Positions 51,569 to 61,103 of a DNA stretch of 64,000 nt are shown piece after piece. Both the position numbers and the translations under genes were made by a program. The notes under the pieces were generated by a model that had not been told where the DNA came from, searched no databases, and saw only the letters and a program-made list of their open reading frames with translations. Position 1 is the first letter of the stretch. Every line of letters begins with the position of its first letter. The stretch covers positions 3,107,001 to 3,171,000 of the forward strand of contig NZ_PHUL01000001.1 of NCBI RefSeq assembly GCF_002813425.1. Reading direction: 5' to 3'. This DNA is from Cellulophaga sp. RHA19 (GTDB taxonomy: Bacteria; Bacteroidota; Bacteroidia; Flavobacteriales; Flavobacteriaceae).

Positions 51569-53599
51569 TTATTTAAAATTGAACCAAAAACGAACTCCTT
51601 CTACAGATTTATCTATATTAAGTGTAGATTGTAACTGATTTACCAAACGGTTCATTAAACGAATACCCATAGATGACTTTGTTCTTTCGTCTGTATCCTC
51701 TGGTAAACCTACACCGTTATCTGTATACTCAAAGTAACCACCAGTTTCTGTGTTTCTTAAATGAATGTATATTTTTCCGTTTTCATCATTATCTGGAAAA
51801 GCATATTTAAAGGAATTAGATACAAGCTCATTTAATATTAAACCAAAAGGGATTGCTCTGTCAATATCTAACTCTACACCTTCTGCATCAATGGTAATAT
51901 TAATGTTATGTCCGCCTTTTTTAAATACAGACTGCACACTGTTTACCAAACTCTCTACGTAGCCTTGCATTTCTATTACCGATAAATCATCATTCTGATA
52001 TAATTTTTGATGAATTAAAGCCATTGCTTTTACTCTACTTTTACCCTCTTCTAAAGCCATAATTGCAGCCTTACTTTTAGTATTTTTAGTTTGCAAGCTT
52101 AACAAACTAGATACCATTTGAAGGTTATTTTTTACTCTATGGTGAATCTCTTTTAAAAGCGAATCTTTTTCTGTTAACTGACTTTCTATAATGTTATTTT
52201 GCTTTGCAATAACACGTTGATTTTTAATACTTTTAATATACGCAAATACTAAACCTCCTAAGCCTAATAATGTAAATATTAGTGATATTAAAATAAGACT
52301 CATACGCTCATCACTAGCTTGAGCCTCTATTTTTGCATTCTCTAATTCTATCTTTTTTTCGTCTAATCTATCCTCAGAATTTTCTAGTTCTTTTTCAAAA
52401 ACTGTTGCTATTTGCTGATGCTTTTTTAGCGTTTCATTAACTCTGATAGAATCGTTAATTCTGATATTATTATTTAAATAGAAGTTTGCTCTTCTATAAT
52501 CGTCCATTTTTTGGTAATAAACCGCTAACAATTGGTTTTTACGCAACACATTAGACACCTTAATTGTTTTTAAGTCATCGTTAATAAGCTCTAAAACCTT
52601 GTCTAATTTATTAGTTTGCAAATAACAGTTAGCTAGGTCTAGAGTATTTTCTACAGCATCTTGAGAATAAACTTCTACATTATTTTCTCTAATTTTTACC
52701 AAACTAGAGTCTAACAAGGGTATTGCCTCTTCGTATCTTTTTAATAACATATAGCATTTACCAATGTTACCTTCTATAACTCCTTTTAACAGCACTCCTT
52801 TTACCAATTCATCTTCAGTCTTTGGTCTTGCTATTGTATCTAGATATGTGTTTATAAATTTGCGCGCTTCTTGGTATTTTTCTAGTGCTACTTGTGATGA
52901 TTTATCTAACCTTAAAAAATCTCCAATTTTGTTGTTATAAACAGCTTGTCCGTAATAATCTTGACTAATAACAACATTGCTTTTTTCTCTTATATACTCA
53001 CTTCTTGCTTTTTGATAAAGTCCTTGATCTGCATAAATATCAAAGAATGAAATATTATCTGCTAAACCTAGTTCCTTTTTTTCTTTGCGTATTGCAATTT
53101 GCTTTTCATATAATTTAAGTTGAGAATAATTCTCATCCATAATATCTAAAAGAGCACTTTTAAGCGTATCACTTAGCTTTGTTTTATCAATATACAACTC
53201 GTTAGTAATTGCAATACTTTTATCATACTGAACTAAGTCTTGGTGTATGTGAGCTTGTAATATTCTATAATATTCTACAGAACCATCATCTGGAGCATTT
53301 TTTGCCTTTGTTAGCATAGAGTCTATACGCTCTAACCACTCATAACTAGAGTTTTCTTTATACCTATTTGGTGTTTTATAAAAGTATGCAAACTTGTCTT
53401 TTGCAGACGGAATTTTAACAAAGCTATCCAAAACAGTTTGTTGTAACTCTATATCTTGTGCTACAGAGGTATTAGTAATTGCAAGTAAAAAAAATAATAC
53501 TGTTACACATATTTTTGTAGAAAATACGCTGGTGTTAGTTTTTAAAGTGTACTCTATGTTTTTATTGTTACTTAAAAATTTAGCAATTTTTGTAATCAT
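51569..53599 (-). CDS. TPR-containing sensor histidine kinase (HisKA_2)
   Basis: A 676-residue sensor. An N-terminal signal anchor (about 28-48) is followed by a periplasmic tetratricopeptide-like helical region (about 60-410), a second membrane helix (LILISLIFTLLGLGGLVFAY, about 440-458), a HisKA_2 dimerisation domain with LLKEIHHRVKNNLQM, and the ATPase domain with NELVSNSFKYAF, DNGVGLP and SSMGIRLMNRL. It probably phosphorylates the LytTR regulator encoded about 300 bases upstream. The signal sensed is unknown. Confidence 0.9.
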   Translation of the reverse strand: MITKIAKFLSNNKNIEYTLKTNTSVFSTKICVTVLFFLLAITNTSVAQDIELQQTVLDSFVKIPSAKDKFAYFYKTPNRYKENSSYEWLERIDSMLTKAKNAPDDGSVEYYRILQAHIHQDLVQYDKSIAITNELYIDKTKLSDTLKSALLDIMDENYSQLKLYEKQIAIRKEKKELGLADNISFFDIYADQGLYQKARSEYIREKSNVVISQDYYGQAVYNNKIGDFLRLDKSSQVALEKYQEARKFINTYLDTIARPKTEDELVKGVLLKGVIEGNIGKCYMLLKRYEEAIPLLDSSLVKIRENNVEVYSQDAVENTLDLANCYLQTNKLDKVLELINDDLKTIKVSNVLRKNQLLAVYYQKMDDYRRANFYLNNNIRINDSIRVNETLKKHQQIATVFEKELENSEDRLDEKKIELENAKIEAQASDERMSLILISLIFTLLGLGGLVFAYIKSIKNQRVIAKQNNIIESQLTEKDSLLKEIHHRVKNNLQMVSSLLSLQTKNTKSKAAIMALEEGKSRVKAMALIHQKLYQNDDLSVIEMQGYVESLVNSVQSVFKKGGHNINITIDAEGVELDIDRAIPFGLILNELVSNSFKYAFPDNDENGKIYIHLRNTETGGYFEYTDNGVGLPEDTDERTKSSMGIRLMNRLVNQLQSTLNIDKSVEGVRFWFNFK

Positions 53600-53848
53600 A
53601 TTAGGGGTCTATTATAAAAAAATTTTGACTTACTTGGGTATAAGTAAAAGAGTGAATTGCCCTAAAACGCTCTTTCTTCTTAAGTTTTTGTTAAACTATA
53701 GGGCAAGTTATGATTTTCTTAATAATTATAAGCTCAAAATAGCAAAAATAATAAGGCAAAACTGCTTAAAATGTATAAATGAACCGTAGTTATGTAAGAA
53801 TGGTAATATATTATTTAATATTACAAGGTTTCATTAAATATTAGCAAC

Positions 53849-53882
53849 AAAAAAGCCTTGCTAGAAAATTAGCAAGGCTTTG
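53849..53882 (-). terminator. terminator after the response-regulator gene
   Basis: Minus strand: AGCCTTGCTA and TAGCAAGGCT arms followed by T's, 19 bases past the stop at 53901. The remainder of the gap, 53600-53848, holds no ORF or recognisable promoter. Confidence 0.88.
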
Positions 53883-53900
53883 TAATATATTTTAGGGTAA

Positions 53901-54647
53901 CTAGGAGTTCATTGAAGAAATAATAAACTCTTTAAATTCTTTTGATATAGGGATTAACTTATCATTAATCATAACATCTTTGGAGTTCACAGCACCAATA
54001 TGATCTACATTAACAATGTAAGATTTGTGAGCTCTATAAAACTTGTCTCTAGGTAGTTTTTCTAAATAATCTTTTAGTGGTGATCTAACTAGGAATTTTT
54101 TATCTGCAGTGTTTACTTCTAGGTATACGTTATCAGCTTTTATAAACTGTATATCTGTAAAGTTTATTCTGTAATATAAATGCTGCTTTTTAACAAAAAT
54201 AGAATCCTTTAATACAGAATTGGACATTGGCTTTTCTACATCATCCTCTGTAAGACCTTGTTTATCTAAATAATTAAAGTTAGATAATGCAATTTCTATT
54301 GACGTATATAAATCTTGTTGCTCAAAAGGTTTTACTAAATAACCATTTGGCTTAACAACTTTTGCCTTTTCTACTGTAGCTCTATCAGAGTTAGATGTTA
54401 CAAAAATAAATGGTATGTTATAGTTGTCTCTAATATGCTTACCTAAATCTATACCGGTTTTGTCTGATGCTAGTATGATATCTATAAGAACTAAATCTAC
54501 CTCTGTTGTTCTTAATACTTCTTCCGCTTGCTCGTATACAATTACGTTACCAACTATTTCATAGCCAATTTCTTCTAGCATAGATTGCATATCATCTGCT
54601 ATAATAACGTTATCTTCTACAATTAATATTTTTATGGGTTTTTCCAA
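53901..54647 (-). CDS. LytTR-family response regulator
   Basis: A 248-residue regulator: receiver domain (about 5-120) with phospho-acceptor Asp56 in VLIDIIL and the conserved lysine in LVKPFEQQ, then a LytTR DNA-binding domain (about 145-245, NVYLEVNTADKKFLVRSPLK, FYRAHKSYIVN). The start is a TTG at 54647; no ATG is in frame. LytTR proteins bind direct repeats upstream of their targets, but none could be assigned. It lies 37 bases after menA, probably in the same transcript, and pairs with the kinase downstream. Confidence 0.92.
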   Translation of the reverse strand: MEKPIKILIVEDNVIIADDMQSMLEEIGYEIVGNVIVYEQAEEVLRTTEVDLVLIDIILASDKTGIDLGKHIRDNYNIPFIFVTSNSDRATVEKAKVVKPNGYLVKPFEQQDLYTSIEIALSNFNYLDKQGLTEDDVEKPMSNSVLKDSIFVKKQHLYYRINFTDIQFIKADNVYLEVNTADKKFLVRSPLKDYLEKLPRDKFYRAHKSYIVNVDHIGAVNSKDVMINDKLIPISKEFKEFIISSMNS

Positions 54648-54684
54648 TTCTGTTGGTTTTATAATGGACTTTATCTATGCTAAT

Positions 54685-55590
54685 TTACAAAAAATTATTA
54701 AAACTAAAATAAAACAAAATAGCGAATAAAAAACTGCTTAAGGCTACTATTTTGAGTTCTGGATCCATTGTTGATGAATCCTTCATTTTTAAAACTTTTA
54801 TAAAGTGTTTAGCAATAGGGATATAAGCTAATATCCACAGAAAGTTTAAAAAATTTGTATAATTATATACCGTAAAATACAATACGCATATAAAGCTAGT
54901 TATAAGTATTGAATAATGGTATCTTTTTCCGTTTAAAAAACCCATTTTAACTACAATCGTGTTTTTTCCTGAGTTTTTATCAGAAACAATATCTCTTAAA
55001 TTATTTAAGTTAAGTACAGCTACACTTAGCAACCCTATGGTAACTGCCGGTAAAATAGTTATTATATACAAAGACTTTGTAAGCAAAAACATAGAACCAA
55101 GTACACTTACAAGTCCAAAAAAGATAAATACAAAAACATCTCCTAGACCTCTGTAGCCGTAGGCAGATTTACCAACAGTGTATTTTATTGATGCCCAAAC
55201 AGCAAAAACTCCTAGTAAAAAAAATATTCCTATATAAATAAGGCTATCTGTAGTAAAAGCAGATAATACTAATGCTATTATTAAAAAAAGACTAATTACA
55301 ATAGCAACTATAATTCCTTTTTTAAGTTCCTTACGGCTAAGTATACCACTTTGCAAGGCACGTTTTGGACCTATTCTGTCTTCATTATCTGTGCCTTTTA
55401 CGCCATCTCCATAATCATTAGCAAAATTAGATGTTACCTGTAAGGCAACAGTAGTTAAAAGTGCTAATACAAAAATGGTAATATTGGCAAAACCATAAAA
55501 ACTAGCTAAAGCATAACCAACAATAATTCCGGAAATAGATAATGGTAAGGTTCTTAACCTGGCTGCATTTACCCAAGCTTTTAATTTCAT
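54685..55590 (-). CDS. menA: 1,4-dihydroxy-2-naphthoate polyprenyltransferase (MenA)
   Basis: A 301-residue UbiA-family membrane enzyme with about nine helices that attaches the prenyl chain to DHNA. The Asp-rich motifs are NFANDYGDGVKGTDNED near the N-terminus and NLNNLRDIVSDKNSGKNT mid-protein. It starts 2 bases after the stop of the upstream SPOR-like gene and is followed by the response regulator. Confidence 0.93.
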   Translation of the reverse strand: MKLKAWVNAARLRTLPLSISGIIVGYALASFYGFANITIFVLALLTTVALQVTSNFANDYGDGVKGTDNEDRIGPKRALQSGILSRKELKKGIIVAIVISLFLIIALVLSAFTTDSLIYIGIFFLLGVFAVWASIKYTVGKSAYGYRGLGDVFVFIFFGLVSVLGSMFLLTKSLYIITILPAVTIGLLSVAVLNLNNLRDIVSDKNSGKNTIVVKMGFLNGKRYHYSILITSFICVLYFTVYNYTNFLNFLWILAYIPIAKHFIKVLKMKDSSTMDPELKIVALSSFLFAILFYFSFNNFL

Positions 55591-55592
55591 TC

Positions 55593-56201
55593 TTAGTTAG
55601 GATTCTCTATTTTTAGTCTTTTGCCATCTTTATATGAAGCAACAAAAGCATCTTCAAAACCCATTTTTACAAGCTGTAACCTAAAAGTTCTTGCTTCTTC
55701 AATAGTTTCAAAATTTCCAATAGAATATGTATAAAAAGGGTTATTCTTTACAAATAATGTATTTGCTAAAGAGTTAGATACTAATGTAACATTGTTGTCT
55801 ACAAATGTTTTTACTTGTACAGAATAAATTGTTTGTTTTTCTAGAATATTACGAGCTAAATAAAAATCATTAACAAAGTTTAATTCTTCGTTTTGCTCCT
55901 TTAGGTTATTTATACGAGATTTAATAACATCTAAACTATCTATAGAAACTAAAATATTATTATTCTCTTCTGTATTAAAAGCTCTTGCTCTTGTAGATAA
56001 ACCTGCTGAAAAAGAAGTAAACACCAAAGTACCAAGAAAAAATACAGCCGCAATTACACCTAAGACATTACGCTGCCTTCTCTTCCTCTTTAATTCTTTA
56101 TTTTTATATTTAATTTGATCTAATAAACGTTCGTTCATTAATTGAGCCTTATCAATATCTTTGTGTAGCTCTAATAAATCTACTTCTTCAATAAATGGCA
56201 T
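55593..56201 (-). CDS. membrane protein with SPOR-like domain
   Basis: A 202-residue single-pass protein: charged N-terminus, one helix (about 48-66, LGVIAAVFFLGTLVFTSFSA), coiled-coil stretch (about 85-110) and a C-terminal SPOR-like domain (about 122-200, IYSVQVKTFVDN, YTYSIGNFETIEEARTFRLQL). SPOR domains bind denuded peptidoglycan and are often seen in division or envelope proteins. It lies immediately upstream of menA, which may be just operon packing. Confidence 0.78.
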   Translation of the reverse strand: MPFIEEVDLLELHKDIDKAQLMNERLLDQIKYKNKELKRKRRQRNVLGVIAAVFFLGTLVFTSFSAGLSTRARAFNTEENNNILVSIDSLDVIKSRINNLKEQNEELNFVNDFYLARNILEKQTIYSVQVKTFVDNNVTLVSNSLANTLFVKNNPFYTYSIGNFETIEEARTFRLQLVKMGFEDAFVASYKDGKRLKIENPN

Positions 56202-56353
56202 ATTTTAAATTTACAGGTTGGTTAATGTTTGCTTATAGTTATATGGTCTATGCAATTTAACGTTTTTTAAACTAAAATAAAATATTGTAGTATTTAATTT
56301 AAGGCACAATATTACTATTGTAAGTTTAATTTTACAAACTAACTCCTAATTAT

Positions 56354-57181
56354 TTAAATCAAGTATATTCCGTCTGGTTTAATTTCTATTCTACGTTCTC
56401 TGTACAATGTTCCAATTCCTTTTTTAAAGGCCTTTTTACTTAGCTGTAGTTCTCTTTTTATATCTTCAGGATCAGACTTATCATGCAAGCCTAAAAAGCC
56501 TCCATTATCCTTTAATTTTTCGTAAATAGTATTAGCCGTTGGCTCTAAAATTAAATGCCCTAGAGGTTGTAGAGAAACATCAATTTTATTGTCTGGTCGT
56601 ATGTTTTTAATATATCCTATTTGTTTATCGCCAATTGCTATATCTTTAAATACTTCATTAGCATACACCAAACCTTTATGCAGGTTATTAATTATTACTT
56701 CCCAACCAAGATCGGTTTTACGAGTAAATAATACATTTACCTCATCATTATTCTCTACAGTTAACTCTTCGTTAGATAAAAACTTATCTAATTTATTAGA
56801 TGCAACCAACCTATCTGTTTGTTCATCTAAATAACAATAAACAATGTACCATTGATTGTCTACCATTTTAGTTCGTTGTTCTCTAAATGGCACTAATAAA
56901 TGCTTCTCTAGTCCCCATTCCATAAAAGCACCAAAGTTATTAACCTCAGCTACACGCAACAAATGAAAATCATTACGAATAATGTATGGTTTTAATGTTG
57001 TTGCAATAGGTCTCTCATCATAATCTAAATAGCAGAATACAGTAAGCATATCTCCTATTTCAAAATTCTCTGGTACATATTTATTTGGTAACAAAACATC
57101 GTTACCGTCTGTATCTCCTAAAAACAAACCAACACTGGTATCTCTTAATATTTCTAAAGAGTTGTATTTTCCTAATTCCAT
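56354..57181 (-). CDS. cvfB: CvfB-type S1-like RNA-binding protein
   Basis: A 275-residue protein of the CvfB family: three S1-like beta-barrel domains (about 1-65, 70-130, 145-210) and a C-terminal winged helix (about 225-275, SKKAFKKGIGTLYRERRIEI). CvfB affects virulence-gene expression in Gram-positives, probably by binding RNA; its target here is unknown. It has its own promoter box at 57199-57206, downstream of a terminator. Confidence 0.9.
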   Translation of the reverse strand: MELGKYNSLEILRDTSVGLFLGDTDGNDVLLPNKYVPENFEIGDMLTVFCYLDYDERPIATTLKPYIIRNDFHLLRVAEVNNFGAFMEWGLEKHLLVPFREQRTKMVDNQWYIVYCYLDEQTDRLVASNKLDKFLSNEELTVENNDEVNVLFTRKTDLGWEVIINNLHKGLVYANEVFKDIAIGDKQIGYIKNIRPDNKIDVSLQPLGHLILEPTANTIYEKLKDNGGFLGLHDKSDPEDIKRELQLSKKAFKKGIGTLYRERRIEIKPDGIYLI

Positions 57182-57198
57182 CTTACTATTATATGCTA

Positions 57199-57206
57199 CA
57201 AAAGTA
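57199..57206 (-). promoter_or_regulatory. -7 box of cvfB
   Basis: Minus-strand TACTTTTG matches TAnnTTTG, 17 bases before the start. Confidence 0.45.
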
Positions 57207-57212
57207 CAGTAA

Positions 57213-57247
57213 AAAAAAGAGGCTACCTTACTTAGGTAGCCTCTTTT
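57213..57247 (-). terminator. terminator of the menF-menD-DUF2853 transcript
   Basis: Minus strand: AGAGGCTACCT and AGGTAGCCTCT arms followed by T's, 18 bases past the DUF2853 stop. Confidence 0.9.
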
Positions 57248-57264
57248 ACATAATTTATTAAAAT

Positions 57265-57609
57265 CTATTTATTGTAAACAGACTCCTTTTTAAAATGTTG
57301 TGCTAATTTGTAATACACAACAGCTCTATGTTTGTTTCTGTTAGAAGCACCGTATTTATCCATAACAGCTTTAATACCTTCCATTAACTTAGGATCATCA
57401 CTCATCCCTAACTTTTTCATTAAAAAGTTTTTCTTCACTGTTTCTAATTCTTTTTCATCTGAACCAGATACTTTAGAAGAATCTTTATTATAAATAGACG
57501 GACCTAAACCAATAGTTACTTTTGTTAATAAATCCATATCTGCAGTTTCTCCAAATTTATCTTTTAAATCCGCTGCATACTTTGTAATTAAATCATCTCT
57601 TTGACTCAT
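57265..57609 (-). CDS. DUF2853 family protein
   Basis: A 114-residue helical protein (MSQRDDLITKYAADLKDKFGE..., with KYGASNRNKHRAVVYYKLAQHF near the end), matching the DUF2853 family. No function is known. It sits 41 bases after menD, a placement I recall in other Flavobacteriaceae. Confidence 0.85.
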   Translation of the reverse strand: MSQRDDLITKYAADLKDKFGETADMDLLTKVTIGLGPSIYNKDSSKVSGSDEKELETVKKNFLMKKLGMSDDPKLMEGIKAVMDKYGASNRNKHRAVVYYKLAQHFKKESVYNK

Positions 57610-57650
57610 AATTTTAATGTTCTTTTGTATAGTTAATGTTAATAATGCTT

Positions 57651-59408
57651 CTAAGATATAAAATCAAAATAACTAAGCAAAATTTTATTGTTTATTATTC
57701 TAGGTGTTTTCACCTCTAATAATTTTGCTTTATCAGATTCATTGTAAAAATCTTCTAAATGTTGCTTTAACGTTTCTTCGTCCTCAGCCAACTTATAATC
57801 AACACCATACATAGTACACAAATTAGAAATTTCTAAATTATGAGCGGTTTCAAAATATGTTTTATAATTTTCTGTTTCTTCTTGCCCTGGTAGAATCCTA
57901 AAAATACCTCCACCACTATTATTTATTACAATTATTCTAAAATTAGGTTTTACATAATTGTTCCAAAGTGCATTGCTATCATACAAAAAGCTTAAATCTC
58001 CTGTAACCAGTAACGTTGGCTTTTTGTTATAGATTGATGCACCTACGGCTGTAGACGTACAACCATCTATACCACTAGTTCCTCTATTACAATATACTTT
58101 TAGCGTATTTTTTAAAGGAAATAACTGCGCATACCTTACCGTAGAGCTATTAGATAAATGTACTTGGTACCCATCTGGTATGCTTGGTAATATGTTTGAA
58201 AAAGCTAGCATATCAGAAAACTCAATAGTCTTTAAGTAAGCATTACGCTTTTCTTCATAATTCTCTTTTACTTTAGACCATTTAGCAAAGTACGTACTAT
58301 CTACAAACTTTGTCTTGTCTAAAAAAGTATTAAAAAACGTATTTGTGTCTACTTTAAAGTGATGAGACAAACTAAAGAATGTATTGTATGCCTTTTTACC
58401 ATCTATATGCCAATGGTGTTTAGGCTTATAATTGCGTAAAAAATGTTTTATTTTTTTTGATACTACTAACCCGCCAAAGGTTAATAACACATCTGGTCTT
58501 AGTGCAGAAAATAACTCTTCTTTATTCTCAGATTTTTCAATAGGAGCTAAAATGCTATCTATACTATTAAAAAATGTTGGATGGTGTATGTTAGATGTTG
58601 TTTCTGTAAATACAATTACAGATTCATCTTCTGCCAATTCATCTAAAAACTGCTGTTCTACTACATTTGGCTTATTAACACCTACTAAAATCATTTTTCT
58701 AGTAGAAGTATTCCATATAGAAGCAAAATCATCTAACCTAGAACAAGTTTTTGGCATAACATCTTCTTCTTCCTTTACTGTAGGATATACACAACTATGC
58801 TCCTCTGTATTATACAAAGGCTCCTCTAAGGGCACATTAATATGTACTGGAGCAAACTCCTGCATAGCATAATCTATAGCATTTTCTAACTCAACGCCAT
58901 TGTAAATATTAATATTTTTTTGTTGCTCTTCTATTGTTTTTTTAGAAGACAATATAGACTGTCCAAATTTCTCAACTGTTTCAGTAGCATGGGAAACATC
59001 CTGCTTTAAATTGGCTTGGTAACCAATATGGTTTTTAAAAGCATCCTCTTGCCGTATTGTTTGTCCGTCTCCTATGTCTATTCTATAACTTGGCCTATCT
59101 GCAGAAATTACAAGTAAAGGAATATCACTATAATAAGCCTCTGCTACTGCTGGGTAATAGTTAAGCATAGCACTACCAGAAGTACACACTACAGCTACAA
59201 TTTTACCCGTATTTTGTGCAATACCTAGTGCAAAAAAAGCAGCACAACGCTCATCTACTACACTATAACACTTAAAATACGGATCTTCTGTAAACCCAAT
59301 AGTTAATGGTGCATTTCTAGAACCTGGTGATATTACAATATCTTTAACCCCTTTAGCCTTACAATGCAGTATTACAGATTGGGCAGTAGGTATGCTAGAG
59401 TATCTCAA
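57651..59408 (-). CDS. menD: 2-succinyl-5-enolpyruvyl-6-hydroxy-3-cyclohexene-1-carboxylate synthase (MenD)
   Basis: A 585-residue thiamine-diphosphate enzyme joining isochorismate and 2-oxoglutarate in menaquinone synthesis. Seen: ISPGSRNAPL with DERCAAFFALG, CTSGSAMLNYYPAV, SADRPSYRIDIGDGQTIRQ, and the ThDP-binding VTGDLSFLYDSNALWNN with INNSGGGIF. The start is a TTG at 59408 (reads as MRYSSIPTAQS). It lies 65 bases after menF on the same strand. Confidence 0.95.
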   Translation of the reverse strand: MRYSSIPTAQSVILHCKAKGVKDIVISPGSRNAPLTIGFTEDPYFKCYSVVDERCAAFFALGIAQNTGKIVAVVCTSGSAMLNYYPAVAEAYYSDIPLLVISADRPSYRIDIGDGQTIRQEDAFKNHIGYQANLKQDVSHATETVEKFGQSILSSKKTIEEQQKNINIYNGVELENAIDYAMQEFAPVHINVPLEEPLYNTEEHSCVYPTVKEEEDVMPKTCSRLDDFASIWNTSTRKMILVGVNKPNVVEQQFLDELAEDESVIVFTETTSNIHHPTFFNSIDSILAPIEKSENKEELFSALRPDVLLTFGGLVVSKKIKHFLRNYKPKHHWHIDGKKAYNTFFSLSHHFKVDTNTFFNTFLDKTKFVDSTYFAKWSKVKENYEEKRNAYLKTIEFSDMLAFSNILPSIPDGYQVHLSNSSTVRYAQLFPLKNTLKVYCNRGTSGIDGCTSTAVGASIYNKKPTLLVTGDLSFLYDSNALWNNYVKPNFRIIVINNSGGGIFRILPGQEETENYKTYFETAHNLEISNLCTMYGVDYKLAEDEETLKQHLEDFYNESDKAKLLEVKTPRIINNKILLSYFDFIS

Positions 59409-59473
59409 ATTATAAGAATATTTATTAGTAATTTAATTATGCAAAAGTACATCCTAAAGCATAGTTTACCCAA

Positions 59474-60583
59474 TTATTTTAAAATAATACGCAACATAGT
59501 ACCACTTTTAGCAACAGTTTCTTCCCATTCCTTTTCTGGGTTAGACCCAATGGTAATACCACCACCTACGTATACTTTAACGGCGTCATTAGTAAGTTCT
59601 GCACAGCGTAGATTAACGTATAAATTACTAACCTTAGTTATAGCTGAATATGCTCTGTTTTCTATATTTCGCTTTGTTTTTGCCCTATATTGCTCTTTAC
59701 TAAAGTTTAGTTCTCCTAAAAAACCAGTATAAAAACTTCTTTTATAACTTTCGTTTTCTAATATAAAGTCTTTAGCTTTTTGCTTAGGCAAACCACAAGT
59801 AGCTGGCGTAGGATGTAGTGCTTCTAAAATATCTTTTAAATTGTTTTGCATTACTCCCGTTATTTTGGTGCGTAAATGCCATAATTTGCCTGCTCTTACA
59901 GATGCTACTTCTGTAGCTTTTAAATTAGTTACTTTATCTGCCAGTTCTTTTTTAATAAACTGCGTAACAACATCCTGCTCATTATATTCTTTTTCTCCCC
60001 AAACTGGCTCCTGTCCTTTTTTATATACTTGAGTACCTGCTAAAGACGAAGTCTCTAAACGCTGGTTATTTGTTTTTAGCAATACTTCTGGTGTTGCCCC
60101 CAACCACATTCCTACTTTAGGATGATACCACAAATAACAAAACGCAGTATTATAAGTAGCCAATAACTCTTTAAATAACTGTAAAGGCTCTTTTTTACTT
60201 GGTTCTTTTATACTGCGAGACAAAACAACTTTTGTTAACAATCCTTCTGAAATTGCAGCTACGCCACTTTTTACAAGTGCAATATGTGCTTCTTTTTCTT
60301 TTTGGGTTGATGAAATAACTACATCACCATCTACAGTAGAAGTTGTTTGTTCTTCTACAATGTAGTTTGATGTTATAACAGTTGTGTTAGGTATTATGAT
60401 TGATGCCGTAGTACTATCAAACGGAGCAAATACAAAACCAGACTCCTGATAGTCTTTTACGTGGTGTAATACAGTATCTTGCTGTAAAACAGCTGTAACT
60501 ACAGCTTCATTTGGTTTTCTGTAAACTACAAAAGGCTTTTGGTTATTAAGCTGCGCTTGTAATTGCTCAAAAAAATGATTCAT
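59474..60583 (-). CDS. menF: isochorismate synthase (MenF)
   Basis: A 369-residue chorismate-binding enzyme. Seen: KVVLSRSI, MWLGATPEVLLK, LAGTQVYKKGQE, ALHPTPATCGLPKQKA, and the C-terminal YVGGGITIGSNPEKEWEET metal-binding segment. It converts chorismate to isochorismate, feeding MenD next to it. It starts 4 bases after the thioesterase stop. Confidence 0.93.
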   Translation of the reverse strand: MNHFFEQLQAQLNNQKPFVVYRKPNEAVVTAVLQQDTVLHHVKDYQESGFVFAPFDSTTASIIIPNTTVITSNYIVEEQTTSTVDGDVVISSTQKEKEAHIALVKSGVAAISEGLLTKVVLSRSIKEPSKKEPLQLFKELLATYNTAFCYLWYHPKVGMWLGATPEVLLKTNNQRLETSSLAGTQVYKKGQEPVWGEKEYNEQDVVTQFIKKELADKVTNLKATEVASVRAGKLWHLRTKITGVMQNNLKDILEALHPTPATCGLPKQKAKDFILENESYKRSFYTGFLGELNFSKEQYRAKTKRNIENRAYSAITKVSNLYVNLRCAELTNDAVKVYVGGGITIGSNPEKEWEETVAKSGTMLRIILK

Positions 60584-60587
60584 TTAA

Positions 60588-61013
60588 TTACTTTTTTCTT
60601 GGTAAAGAAATAGTTGTTAACTTACATAAAGATACCAATTCTTCAGCATCATTAGTAACTCTAATTTCCCATAGCTGCGTAGTTCTTCCTCTATGTATAA
60701 TACTAGCTTTAGCATACACATTACCATCCTTAACGCTCTTAACGTGGTTTGCAGTAATTTCTAAACCACGTACAAAATATTCTTTTCCATCTAAAAAAAT
60801 ATAAGACGCTGCACTACCAACACTTTCTGCTAATGCTGCTGTTGCTCCGCCATGTAAAATACCATCTGGTTGATATACCTTTGGTGTTACTGGCATTTTA
60901 GCAACTAAAAAATTCTCACCAACTTCTACATACTCTATATCTAATGTTTCCATTAGCGTATTCTTAGAGTTTTCATTACAAATACGTAGTATTTTTTCTT
61001 GAAATTCGTTCAT
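60588..61013 (-). CDS. PaaI-family hotdog thioesterase (possible DHNA-CoA hydrolase)
   Basis: A 141-residue hotdog-fold protein with the motif GILHGGATAALAESVGSAAS. Hotdog thioesterases of this kind hydrolyse acyl- or aryl-CoA. Being first in the menF-menD unit, it could be the DHNA-CoA thioesterase (MenI) of menaquinone synthesis. That is an inference from position; the sequence alone does not settle it. Confidence 0.88.
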   Translation of the reverse strand: MNEFQEKILRICNENSKNTLMETLDIEYVEVGENFLVAKMPVTPKVYQPDGILHGGATAALAESVGSAASYIFLDGKEYFVRGLEITANHVKSVKDGNVYAKASIIHRGRTTQLWEIRVTNDAEELVSLCKLTTISLPRKK

Positions 61014-61103
61014 CTTCTATTTTTTTGTAAAAATAACCAATCCAAATACAACAAAAGCCATAACTTTAAATTTTGATTTTTATACCTATACAAACAATAG
61101 TTT

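Noticed and set aside
53394..53789. Plus-strand open frame crossing the histidine kinase start
   Set aside because: Overlaps the antisense of the kinase gene for most of its length and shows no protein features.
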